Notes: generated from the letters alone by a model not told the origin. DNA of 7,991 bases from an uncultured Granulicatella sp. (GCA_900551535.1 URWJ01000062.1:1-7991); one strand, 5' to 3'. Numbered from the stretch's first letter, positions 1-6,112 are shown. Program-made: numbers and translations.

Positions 1-208
1 CCCCTTTTAATAGCGCGCGATTCTCGCCAAAATCAATAAATTCATAAAAAAAATTTGCCACTTGCTCTCCATAAGTTGGTGTAATGACGATATAAGGTTC
101 TTCCATTTGTACTGTAGAATTTTTCTTAGAAATCTCAATAAAATCCCAGTTCAATTTTTTTACGAATTGTCTTGTCTTTCCAGTTAGCGATAAATAAACG
201 ACTTTCAC
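1..208 (-). CDS. nrdI: NrdI, flavodoxin-like activator of class Ib ribonucleotide reductase (3' part cut off by window edge)
   Basis: NrdI is a small FMN protein that supplies the oxidant used to build the dimanganese-tyrosyl radical cofactor of the class Ib ribonucleotide reductase NrdF. The visible 69 codons begin VKVVYLSLTGKTRQF; the SLTGKTRQF loop at residues 6-14 is the family's phosphate-binding loop for FMN. A TPTYG motif at residues 43-47 and the ending LLKG near residue 69 also fit NrdI. The gene continues beyond the left edge, so roughly half of a usual NrdI (about 120-150 residues) is missing from view. The start is a GTG with a GGAG ribosome site 5 bases upstream; the only nearby upstream ATG runs into a stop after four codons. 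It diverges from copY and has its own promoter with NrdR-like boxes. Which nrd genes follow cannot be seen. Confidence 0.88.
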   Translation of the reverse strand, partial: MKVVYLSLTGKTRQFVKKLNWDFIEISKKNSTVQMEEPYIVITPTYGEQVANFFYEFIDFGENRALLKG

Positions 209-277
209 GAATACTCCATTTCTGAATTCGAAATACACCTTCATGCATTTCTAGCTCACTTGAAACTCACGAAATTA

Positions 278-306
278 ATTATAGCCAGCCTAGAAGTTTT
301 TTGCAA
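278..306 (-). promoter_or_regulatory. Sigma-A type promoter of nrdI
   Basis: Read on the minus strand there is a -35 TTGCAA (301-306), a 17-base spacer and a perfect -10 TATAAT (278-283). Transcription would start near 271 and give a leader of about 60 bases before the GTG start at 208. The two NrdR-like boxes lie just upstream of the -35. Confidence 0.75.
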
Positions 307-311
307 CATTT

Positions 312-327
312 TAACAACATTTTGTAT
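312..327. promoter_or_regulatory. Second, weaker NrdR-like box
   Basis: The 16 bases at this position match the NrdR consensus at about 11 of 16 positions. The match is weak by itself, but it lies exactly 31 bases (15-base spacer) from the strong box at 343-358, the distance usual for paired NrdR boxes. An overlapping alternative at 317-332 matches 12 of 16 but has a 26-base offset, which would put the two boxes on opposite faces of the helix. Confidence 0.5.
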
Positions 328-342
328 TGTTTTTTTTGCGAA

Positions 343-358
343 ACACAAAATATAGTGA
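343..358. promoter_or_regulatory. NrdR box (proximal to copY)
   Basis: The 16 bases ACACAAAATATAGTGA match the NrdR consensus acaCwATATAtwGtgt at 14 of 16 positions by my hand alignment. NrdR is the ATP/dATP-sensing repressor of ribonucleotide reductase genes and usually binds two boxes one spacer of 15-16 bases apart. The position upstream of nrdI fits that role. Confidence 0.7.
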
Positions 359-411
359 CTCCAACCACCTACCCCCGACATTTAGTGTACGCAAAAAATC
401 AAGTAAAACGA

Positions 412-440
412 TTGACAAAAACTGTTGACGACTGTAGACT
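412..440 (+). promoter_or_regulatory. Promoter of copY
   Basis: There is a perfect -35 TTGACA (412-417), a 17-base spacer and a -10 TAGACT (435-440, 4 of 6 to consensus). The -10 is covered by one cop-box-like operator and touches the second, which fits repression by blocking RNA polymerase. Confidence 0.7.
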
Positions 441-449
441 AAACCTGTA
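427..449. promoter_or_regulatory. Two tandem cop-box-like operators for CopY
   Basis: GACGACTGTA (427-436) and TAAACCTGTA (440-449) each match the CopY operator KACANNTGTM at seven of its eight fixed positions. Their starts are 13 bases apart. In Enterococcus hirae, CopY binds a pair of such boxes in front of its own operon. Both sites here are imperfect in the left half and intact in the TGTA half. They overlap or abut the -10 box, so autoregulation by copper is the natural inference. Confidence 0.6.
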
Positions 450-465
450 GAAAGGAGTTCTATTT

Positions 466-906
466 ATGACAGAATTTCAACCAATGAGCCCTTCTGAACG
501 TCAAATTATGCGTGTCTTATGGGCAAATCCAAACAGCACAAGCGGTTATATTATCGAGCAACTGCAACGCTCATTTTCATGGAGTGACTCGACGATTAAA
601 ACCCTCATTATCCGTTTAACCAAAAAAGGATATATCCAAATCGATAATCGAAAGAAACCATTCCACTACTCTGCAACGATTTCTGAGAAAGCACAACTCG
701 ACCAAGAGACCGATGTGCTTCTAGAACAAGTTTGCCATAAACAGAATGGAAATTTATTACATACACTGATCGATAAGGCCACTTTGAGCCAAGATGACAT
801 TCAAGTATTAGTGAACGCCTTAAAGGAGAAAGCAGCCACTGCTCCAACATCTGTTGCATGTAACTGCCTACCAGGACAATGTAATTGCCATCACCATCAC
901 AACTAA
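466..906 (+). CDS. copY: CopY-type copper-responsive transcriptional repressor
   Basis: A 146-residue repressor of the BlaI/MecI/CopY winged-helix family. Residues 1-70 are the DNA-binding domain; the stretch WSDSTIKTLIIRLTKKGYI (39-57) is the recognition-helix region typical of the family. Residues 71-125 would form the dimerisation helices. The tail carries CNCLPGQCNC (C132, C134, C139, C141), the CxCx4CxC metal hook that in E. hirae CopY holds zinc when bound to DNA and is displaced by Cu(I) delivered by CopZ. The hook is followed by four histidines and an asparagine, an unusual ending. Length is close to E. hirae CopY. The start has AAAGGAG eight bases upstream. It normally leads an operon with copZ and copA/copB, but here a terminator follows directly and the next gene points the other way, so its other targets must lie elsewhere or be lost. 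Confidence 0.93.
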   Translation: MTEFQPMSPSERQIMRVLWANPNSTSGYIIEQLQRSFSWSDSTIKTLIIRLTKKGYIQIDNRKKPFHYSATISEKAQLDQETDVLLEQVCHKQNGNLLHTLIDKATLSQDDIQVLVNALKEKAATAPTSVACNCLPGQCNCHHHHN

Positions 907-912
907 CATAAA

Positions 913-960
913 AACCTATTGCTTAAAGCCATAATGACTTTAAACAATAGGTTATTTTTA
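913..960. terminator. Bidirectional hairpin terminator between copY and the choline operon
   Basis: A 16-base stem (913-928 with 938-953) has one mismatch and a 9-base loop. On the plus strand it is followed by a T-rich run (954-966) for copY. On the minus strand it is followed by a shorter TTTT run (914-911) for the convergent transporter gene. It serves both converging units. Confidence 0.85.
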
Positions 961-979
961 TTTTTAATTATCTCACATC

Positions 980-2506
980 TTAATTTTTAAGATAGTCCTT
1001 CGCGTCCTTAAAGAAGCTAGCAATAATCATGACGATAATAATCCCAATTGGAAGTGCCGCGATAATCGCAACGGACTGTAAGTTATACATTGAGTTTTCT
1101 GAGAAAATCAATGCGATTGGGAACAAGATAAATACGAGTGACCAGAACATGCGGACACGTTTATCACTACCATGTGTGTGCTCTAATTCTTTGTATGAAT
1201 AAGCAGACACCACAAGTGTTAAGGCATCGAATGTTGTCGCGTAGAAAGCAATCATCGTAACTGCTAGTAATAACAATCCAATGTTAGCTAAAGGCATTGT
1301 ATCAAAAATTTTCAAAATTGCTCCAGCATAATCCGCATTATTACTTAAAATACCAGTAATATCCACCCCATGTTTTAATTGTTGGGCTAAGCCATAGTTT
1401 CCAAGAATGATAAACGCTGTAAACGTTCCAGCAATCCCCCACGCGTATCCACCAAGAACTGTATTTTTAATCGTGCGTCCTTTTGAAATACTACCGATAA
1501 AGAACGGCGTTGCCACACACCAAACCATCCAATATGACCAATAATAGATGGTCCATTTTTGTGGGAAGCTTGTTTCACGAAGCGGATCAAGCCACGTAGA
1601 CATTCCGATAAAGTTTTGGACAAGGTTTCCAAGAGCGCTGAATCCTGTTTCTAAAATGTACACTGTTTCTCCACCAAAGAATAAGAAGTATCCTAGTAAG
1701 GCAAAGAATAAATAAGTACAAATAGCTGCCAATTTAGAAACGGCATCCATTCCAAGCATTACGGTACTTGTATATACAGCAGCGATTAATAACAATACTA
1801 CAATTGTGATAATCTTCGAATTTTGAATCCCAAACACTTGGCTCATCGCCGCTGAAAGAAGCGGTGTTGCTAGCGAGAATGTTGTAGCAGTACCCGCGAT
1901 TAACGCGAAGATGGCAATCAAGTCGATGGTTTTCCCCATCCAACCGTCAACTTTACTTCCAAGAAGTGGACGACAAGCTTCAGAGAACTTTTGTTTTTCT
2001 ACTTTACGATTATGCAACATAAATCCAAAGGCCACCGCAAGCATGATGTAGAAGCCCCATGCGATTGGTCCCCAGTGGAATAATGGGAATGTGGACGCCC
2101 ATTTTTGCACGCTACCGAGTTCTCCAAGATAAGATTCTTGTGCGTATAATGCCCATTCGATCATCGCATAGAACACGATATCTGCTGCCATCGTAGACGT
2201 AAAGATCATCACACCCCATTTAAAGTTGGAATATTCGACTTCACTGTCTTCGCCACCAAGAACGATTTGGCCGTATTTTGAAAAAGCCACATACACAGTA
2301 CAAAGGAATACACCCACTGCAAGCATTGCGTAATAAATACTGAATTGATCTCCTAAGAAACCGCGAACGCCTTCTAGAACGGCTGAACTTACTTCTGGGA
2401 AAACCATAAAGAGAATTCCTAATACCACTACTCCAAAGAGTGGAACTAGTGTTGCAACCCAGTCAATCTCATCGCGAAGATTTTTCTTTTCTATTTCATT
2501 ATTCAT
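980..2506 (-). CDS. BCCT-family transporter, probably for choline
   Basis: A 508-residue membrane protein of the betaine/choline/carnitine transporter family, with about 12 hydrophobic segments. The BCCT signature is clear: a tryptophan-rich segment WTIYYWSYWMVW at residues 318-329, which contains aromatic substrate-site residues. The helix with FYAMIEW (112-118) ends in E-W rather than the E-P of BetP-type sodium symporters, and GTATTFSLATP (205-215) also recalls CaiT, so the coupling ion is uncertain. It is the last gene of the choline operon. Its ATG overlaps the end of licC by 8 bases and has a strong GAGGAGG ribosome site inside licC. Context makes choline the likely cargo, filling the place of LicB in Streptococcus lic loci. 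Glycine betaine or carnitine cannot be excluded from sequence alone. Confidence 0.88.
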   Translation of the reverse strand: MNNEIEKKNLRDEIDWVATLVPLFGVVVLGILFMVFPEVSSAVLEGVRGFLGDQFSIYYAMLAVGVFLCTVYVAFSKYGQIVLGGEDSEVEYSNFKWGVMIFTSTMAADIVFYAMIEWALYAQESYLGELGSVQKWASTFPLFHWGPIAWGFYIMLAVAFGFMLHNRKVEKQKFSEACRPLLGSKVDGWMGKTIDLIAIFALIAGTATTFSLATPLLSAAMSQVFGIQNSKIITIVVLLLIAAVYTSTVMLGMDAVSKLAAICTYLFFALLGYFLFFGGETVYILETGFSALGNLVQNFIGMSTWLDPLRETSFPQKWTIYYWSYWMVWCVATPFFIGSISKGRTIKNTVLGGYAWGIAGTFTAFIILGNYGLAQQLKHGVDITGILSNNADYAGAILKIFDTMPLANIGLLLLAVTMIAFYATTFDALTLVVSAYSYKELEHTHGSDKRVRMFWSLVFILFPIALIFSENSMYNLQSVAIIAALPIGIIIVMIIASFFKDAKDYLKN

Positions 2507-3233
2507 GATTATCCTCCTCTAGAACACTCTTGTAAGAGTCGTCTACTGCTACTAATTCTTCAAGGCTATCGATTTCCACGATATCCCCTTCTTGCATTGG
2601 ATAAATGCCCATTTCATATTCATCTGGATAGCAGAACATCGCCACATCATCCCAGTAAATATCATGATTTTTCTTGTCTTCAAACTCGATTTCAAGATGA
2701 CGTTTTAACTGTTGCCCGTCTTCTTTCGTCCAACGAGAAATGCTAAATAACTGCCATCCCTGTTGACCACCTGTACGACTACAGCTTGTAACAACGCCAT
2801 TGTCATCCACTTGCATCAACCATTCATCAGTTCCGTTTTCTACTGGAATACACGCATATCCTGAACGTGTAAACTCTGGATGTAGAATTTCACTGTTGTA
2901 GATTAATTGGTCGCCATCTAGAATAATCACTTCTTCTAAATGGTCACGAACTACATACAGTGATGAAATATTATTAGCGACATCAAAGTATGGATTTTCA
3001 ACGATGTTAATTTCTGGATAGTCTGCTTTAAGTTCAGCAAACTTCTCTTTCAAATACCCTACTACCACATAAATTTCATGAATTCCTTGTTCATGTAGTG
3101 CTCCAATAACGGTATCAATCATTCGTTTTCCATTTACTTTTACAAGCGGTTTTGGAATGGTGTTCGTAATCGGACGCATTCTTGTTCCTTTACCTGCAGC
3201 CATAATAATCGCTCGTTTTACTGTGTTTGTCAT
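2499..3233 (-). CDS. licC: LicC-like phosphocholine cytidylyltransferase
   Basis: A 244-residue nucleotidyltransferase that should join phosphocholine and CTP to give CDP-choline. The N-terminal signature AAGKGTRM (12-19) with the lysine of IPKPL (K28) binds the nucleotide. DGD at 106-108 and the WDD at 194-196 supply the metal-binding aspartates. NEXT to these, FDVANNISSLYVV (83-95), TDEW (135-138) and EIDS (220-223) are stretches I recall from pneumococcal LicC. Length is near that of LicC (about 230). Its ATG overlaps the stop of the upstream fusion gene (TAATG) and has AGAGGA upstream, so translation is probably coupled. The upstream gene already has a related domain, so this is a second copy of the same activity or one with a different substrate, such as another phospho-amino-alcohol. 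Confidence 0.85.
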   Translation of the reverse strand: MTNTVKRAIIMAAGKGTRMRPITNTIPKPLVKVNGKRMIDTVIGALHEQGIHEIYVVVGYLKEKFAELKADYPEINIVENPYFDVANNISSLYVVRDHLEEVIILDGDQLIYNSEILHPEFTRSGYACIPVENGTDEWLMQVDDNGVVTSCSRTGGQQGWQLFSISRWTKEDGQQLKRHLEIEFEDKKNHDIYWDDVAMFCYPDEYEMGIYPMQEGDIVEIDSLEELVAVDDSYKSVLEEDNHE

Positions 3234-4990
3234 TATTTTTCCTCTTTTGCTAATTCTTCTTGCACAATGCGGTAGAAATCTTTGGCATAACGGTATTGCA
3301 TTAATGAATACTCACCAAAGTCAACACCAAGTGTACGTTTATATTCGCACCAGTTACTCCAAAGCATTCCGCTAATCGCCATATACGCATAAATTTTTAC
3401 ACGTGTCATCTTCTCGCATTTTCCTTCGAAATAAAGGTCGATCAGTGCATCAGCCTGCTTTCGGTCATAACCTGCGTAAATACAGAACATTGCAATATCA
3501 ATATGCGGATCTTGCATTCCAGCGTATTCCCAGTCAATCAGACGAATGTCTCCCTCTTTTGTAAATAAGAAGTTGTCATAGACTGAATCGATATGGCTTA
3601 ATACGGGCTCTGCTTTATATTTTTCAACGAAGCTCTTTAGCCCTAGAATTTTCTTCTGCACTTCAGCATGGTCTTTATAATAAGAAGATTGACCATTCCA
3701 CAAGCTTTGATAAAACTCAATTTGCTTAAATGGATCAAAAGTATGATTTACTTTTAATTTTGACTGATGGAATTCGCGTAATTTTGCCATACAACGCTGT
3801 AAGTCTTCTTTATTCGTGCTATCGCATGAACGCGCTCCGTCTAAATACGCTGTAATCTTATATCCATTCTCTGGATTCATGTAGACAACATCATCGCAAA
3901 TTTGTTTACCTTCTAGGACGCGATACACATCTGCTTCTTCCTTACGATTGATGAGATGGTCTGTTCCCTCTCCTGGAATACGCATAATGTATTTTTGACC
4001 CTTACAAGTAAATAGGAAGCTACGATTCGTCATCCCTTTTTTCAATACTTCGATATTGACGATTTCGTCAAGCGTTACTCCTAGAGCCTTCGAGATTTGC
4101 TGCAAGGCATCCGTTTCTAAGTGTGAGGATGATTTATCGAGTTCACGGAGTTGTTCATACGTATTGATTTCAAAGACGGTTGAGTCATCCATTAGTTTAG
4201 GATAAACTGTATATTTTCTATTTTCGTCTTCAAGCGTTACTTCCCAGAATGACTTCTCATGTCTTTCTTCTGCAGCCGCAGCGTTTAATTGTTTAGCCAC
4301 AGACTTTGCATCTTTCTCTGTTAAATAACAGATACCGTATGGACGATTTCCTTTTCCTCTTTTATCACTTGTAATGATTTCTTGTTTCTTATTCACTCTA
4401 AAGAAGCTTTGTTCTACTTCTTCTTGGCCAAGTAAATACCATGAATACAATTCATCTGTATCAAATGGAGATTCCTTACACCATAAGTCGCAAGGAACAA
4501 TATACGTATTGCCTAGAATTCCTGCAACGCGTTGTAATGAGTAGAAGTTATTCTTCGTTGCATAGTCTCTATTAACGGCTAGTTTTACTTGATAGTCATC
4601 CATCAAATACTCATATTGTTCTTTCATAAAGCCAACTACAACCGTGATATCGCTAATCCCTACTGCTTGTAATTGCTTAATCAATCGTTCAATGAGCGGC
4701 TCTTTCTTCACTTCAAGAAGTCCTTTTGGCGTCTCAGTATTGATTGGAACCATTCGCATTCCAAATCCTGCTGCAAGAATGACCGCATTCTTTGGTTTAT
4801 TCTTCTTAAAGAGCGTTTTTGCTTTACTTGTCAGTTTGAATTGATCATCTACAAGTTCTAGTTCTCGTAGTCGTTTTAATTCACGATTCACAAGTCCAAG
4901 CGAATAGCCTGAAAGCTCTGCTAATTCTCTTTGATTTTGAATATCTTGTTGTTTAATAAGTTTTAGTAAATCGAGATTTGTTTTGTTCAT
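3233..4990 (-). CDS. licCA: Three-domain fusion: winged-helix DNA-binding, LicC-like nucleotidyltransferase, LicA-like choline kinase
   Basis: A 585-residue protein. Residues 1-62 look like a MarR-type winged helix (QRELAELSGYSLGLVNREL, then a basic wing). Residues 67-285 are a LicC-like cytidylyltransferase with AAGFGMRM (73-80), K89, NNFYSL (147-152) and a metal aspartate at D168. The position equivalent to the second metal aspartate is E250, in FWEV. Residues 306-575 are a choline kinase with the catalytic HIDSVYDN (H466, D468, N473) and IDWEYAG...D (D486, D494, D498). It should turn choline into phosphocholine and possibly CDP-choline. LicC-LicA fusions (licCA) are known from Treponema denticola. 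The start at 4990 is chosen because GAGAGG lies 8 bases upstream; an in-frame ATG at 5053 lies in the -35 box of the promoter. It is the first gene of the operon, and the DNA-binding domain may regulate it. The exact substrate is inferred. Confidence 0.85.
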   Translation of the reverse strand: MNKTNLDLLKLIKQQDIQNQRELAELSGYSLGLVNRELKRLRELELVDDQFKLTSKAKTLFKKNKPKNAVILAAGFGMRMVPINTETPKGLLEVKKEPLIERLIKQLQAVGISDITVVVGFMKEQYEYLMDDYQVKLAVNRDYATKNNFYSLQRVAGILGNTYIVPCDLWCKESPFDTDELYSWYLLGQEEVEQSFFRVNKKQEIITSDKRGKGNRPYGICYLTEKDAKSVAKQLNAAAAEERHEKSFWEVTLEDENRKYTVYPKLMDDSTVFEINTYEQLRELDKSSSHLETDALQQISKALGVTLDEIVNIEVLKKGMTNRSFLFTCKGQKYIMRIPGEGTDHLINRKEEADVYRVLEGKQICDDVVYMNPENGYKITAYLDGARSCDSTNKEDLQRCMAKLREFHQSKLKVNHTFDPFKQIEFYQSLWNGQSSYYKDHAEVQKKILGLKSFVEKYKAEPVLSHIDSVYDNFLFTKEGDIRLIDWEYAGMQDPHIDIAMFCIYAGYDRKQADALIDLYFEGKCEKMTRVKIYAYMAISGMLWSNWCEYKRTLGVDFGEYSLMQYRYAKDFYRIVQEELAKEEK

Positions 4991-4998
4991 ATTATTTA

Positions 4999-5004
4999 CC
5001 TCTC
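4999..5004 (-). promoter_or_regulatory. Ribosome binding site deciding the start of the fusion gene
   Basis: GAGAGG on the minus strand lies 8 bases before the ATG at 4990. No comparable site precedes the longer in-frame ATG at 5053, which is also upstream of the predicted transcription start. The shorter protein is therefore preferred. Confidence 0.75.
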
Positions 5005-5014
5005 GTATTTTTGT

Positions 5015-5038
5015 GAACAACATTAGTATACTTTGTTC
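5015..5038. promoter_or_regulatory. Inverted repeat around the -10 box, possible operator of the choline operon
   Basis: GAACAA (5015-5020) and TTGTTC (5033-5038) form perfect 6-base arms separated by 12 bases that contain the whole -10 box. A dimeric winged-helix protein bound there would block transcription. The fused N-terminal domain of the first gene is the obvious candidate, but this is inference. Six-base arms can arise by chance in AT-rich DNA. Confidence 0.4.
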
Positions 5039-5053
5039 CGTCTCAAACTGCAA
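5025..5053 (-). promoter_or_regulatory. Promoter of the choline operon
   Basis: On the minus strand a -10 TATACT (5025-5030, 5 of 6) lies 17 bases from a weak -35 TTGCAG (5048-5053). The expected transcript starts near 5018. A weak -35 is compatible with a regulated promoter. Confidence 0.6.
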
Positions 5054-5085
5054 GTTTTTAGTGGTAAAGAAAGAGTTAAGAACAT

Positions 5086-5120
5086 AAAAAAAAGACTAGA
5101 GAAGAATTCCTCTTCCCTAG
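5086..5120 (-). terminator. Terminator after the HesB-like gene
   Basis: On the minus strand a 10-base stem (5111-5120 with 5096-5105, one G-U pair) and 5-base loop is followed by TCTTTTTTTT. The stop codon of the HesB-like gene (5117-5119) lies within the stem. It separates that gene from the choline operon promoter about 35 bases on. Confidence 0.88.
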
Positions 5121-5494
5121 CCAACGAAATCGATATTCAGTTGCATCGATAAAATTCCCGCTTCACTCTTTAAGTAGAATCCGTATTTATCCACGCTATA
5201 ATCAATGACATTATGTTGATCAAACATCATCGCATAGTGACTAGCAAAAGCCATTTCCCCAATATTTGTCTCAAAAATTTGGTCATACTTTGGAGGCAGA
5301 ATCTCTTTTTGCTCTTTCTTTAATACCACTAAATGATATTTATCGTACACTTGGCAATGGCATCCGACCATCCCCTCATAAAAAGGGCTATCGCCATCGA
5401 CATAATCCATGACAAAGAACACATCTGTTAAGTCGCGCTCTTGTAGCATTGCATCTAACTTATTTTTTGCTGCTTCAGTGACTGTAAAGTCCAT
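5117..5494 (-). CDS. HesB/IscA-like iron-sulfur cluster biosynthesis family protein
   Basis: A 125-residue protein. The opening MDFTVTEAAKNKLDAML resembles the start of the Fe-S biosynthesis fold (HesB/IscA/YqkB), and KYGFYLKSEAGILSMQLNI (103-121) resembles the C-terminal strands of YqkB-like members in Lactobacillales. The three cysteines that hold the cluster in canonical A-type carriers are not there. The only cysteines are C45 and C47 in a CHC motif, so an Fe-S carrier role is doubtful. I prefer the ATG at 5494 because AGAGG lies 7 bases upstream; a second ATG two codons earlier would sit directly against that site, and the TTG at 5515 falls in the preceding terminator region. No promoter is evident, so it may depend on readthrough from divIVA. 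Confidence 0.68.
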   Translation of the reverse strand: MDFTVTEAAKNKLDAMLQERDLTDVFFVMDYVDGDSPFYEGMVGCHCQVYDKYHLVVLKKEQKEILPPKYDQIFETNIGEMAFASHYAMMFDQHNVIDYSVDKYGFYLKSEAGILSMQLNIDFVG

Positions 5495-5513
5495 AATCAT
5501 TCCTCTTCCTATC

Positions 5514-5537
5514 AAAAAAGGAGACCAGTGTCCCCTT
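5514..5537 (-). terminator. Terminator after divIVA
   Basis: On the minus strand the stem AAGGGGAC / GTCTCCTT (8 pairs, one G-U) with loop ACTG is followed by TTTTTT that overlaps the stem end. It lies 6 bases after the divIVA stop and only about 20 bases before the start of the HesB-like gene. Confidence 0.85.
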
Positions 5538-5543
5538 CAATGA

Positions 5544-6098
5544 TTATTGTTCTTTTGATTCTTCGTTTTCAGATTTTTTAACACGATCTTTGATAATAGC
5601 ATCAAGTGATGGTGGTGTCACTTCGATGTGAGTTGGTGTATTTAATACGATATCCCACTCTTCGTTTTTAATCATGTCTAATTGTGTTTGTGTTAAGATT
5701 TGAAGACGTTGACGGAAAATACGTGTTTCTTTCTTAATTAAATCTGTTTCACGGTTAATTTCTGTTGCTTTTTCAGCTGCTTCTCTCAACATTGCTTGTG
5801 CTGCTTTTTCAGCTTCAAACACGATGATTTCAGCGTCTTTACGTGCGTTTTCGCGAAGACGATCTGCTGCTTCTTGTGCAACAAGGATTGATTTATTCAA
5901 TGTTTCTTGAATTGAATTAAAGTATTCTACTTTTTCTTCGTTGAATTTTACACGTTTTTCTAAATCTTTATTATCACGAATTAACGTTTCTAATTCTTTC
6001 TTCACTTCTTCCAAGAAGTCGTTTACTTCTTCTGGGTCGAAGCCTTTGAATTTTGTTGAAAAATCTTTGTTATGAATATCGTTTGGTGTAATAGCCAT
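5544..6098 (-). CDS. divIVA: DivIVA cell-division and polarity protein
   Basis: A 184-residue coiled-coil protein that binds strongly curved membrane at septa and poles and recruits division or wall-synthesis partners. The start MAITPNDIHNKDF is the classic DivIVA signature. F17, the membrane-inserting residue known from Bacillus subtilis, is present, and its neighbour R18 is the similar K18. GFDPEEVNDFL (19-29) completes the N-terminal lipid-binding domain. Residues about 30-140 are heptad-rich coiled coil, and the tail from about 165 is charged and probably disordered. AAGGGG lies 9 bases before the ATG and the gap to ylmH is only 14 bases, so it is the last gene of the division cluster. 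A hairpin terminator follows. In many relatives ileS comes next, but not here. Confidence 0.95.
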   Translation of the reverse strand: MAITPNDIHNKDFSTKFKGFDPEEVNDFLEEVKKELETLIRDNKDLEKRVKFNEEKVEYFNSIQETLNKSILVAQEAADRLRENARKDAEIIVFEAEKAAQAMLREAAEKATEINRETDLIKKETRIFRQRLQILTQTQLDMIKNEEWDIVLNTPTHIEVTPPSLDAIIKDRVKKSENEESKEQ

Positions 6099-6112
6099 TG
6101 AAAAAATCCCCT

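Noticed and set aside
317..332. Alternative placement of the second NrdR box (12 of 16 matches)
   Set aside because: The 26-base offset from the strong box does not give the helical phasing usual for NrdR pairs; the 312-327 placement does.
608..859. Minus-strand open frame opposite copY
   Set aside because: It is fully inside copY on the other strand and has no family resemblance.
889..903. The four-histidine run as an engineered His tag
   Set aside because: There are only four histidines followed by Asn, inside otherwise native chromosomal context with no vector sequence around it.
3157..3375. Plus-strand open frame of 72 codons across the licC/fusion junction
   Set aside because: It is antisense to two well-supported genes, and its hydrophobic look is the reverse reading of the nucleotide-binding region.
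4644..4861. Plus-strand open frames opposite the fusion gene
   Set aside because: They are antisense to conserved nucleotidyltransferase codons and show no ribosome site or recognisable protein.
4991..5053. Longer 606-residue version of the fusion protein starting at 5053
   Set aside because: The ATG overlaps the -35 box, lies upstream of the predicted transcription start and has no ribosome site; GAGAGG marks the ATG at 4990.
5495..5515. Longer HesB-like protein starting at TTG 5515
   Set aside because: The added codons lie in the terminator tail and the ribosome site itself; the ATG at 5494 is correctly spaced from AGAGG.
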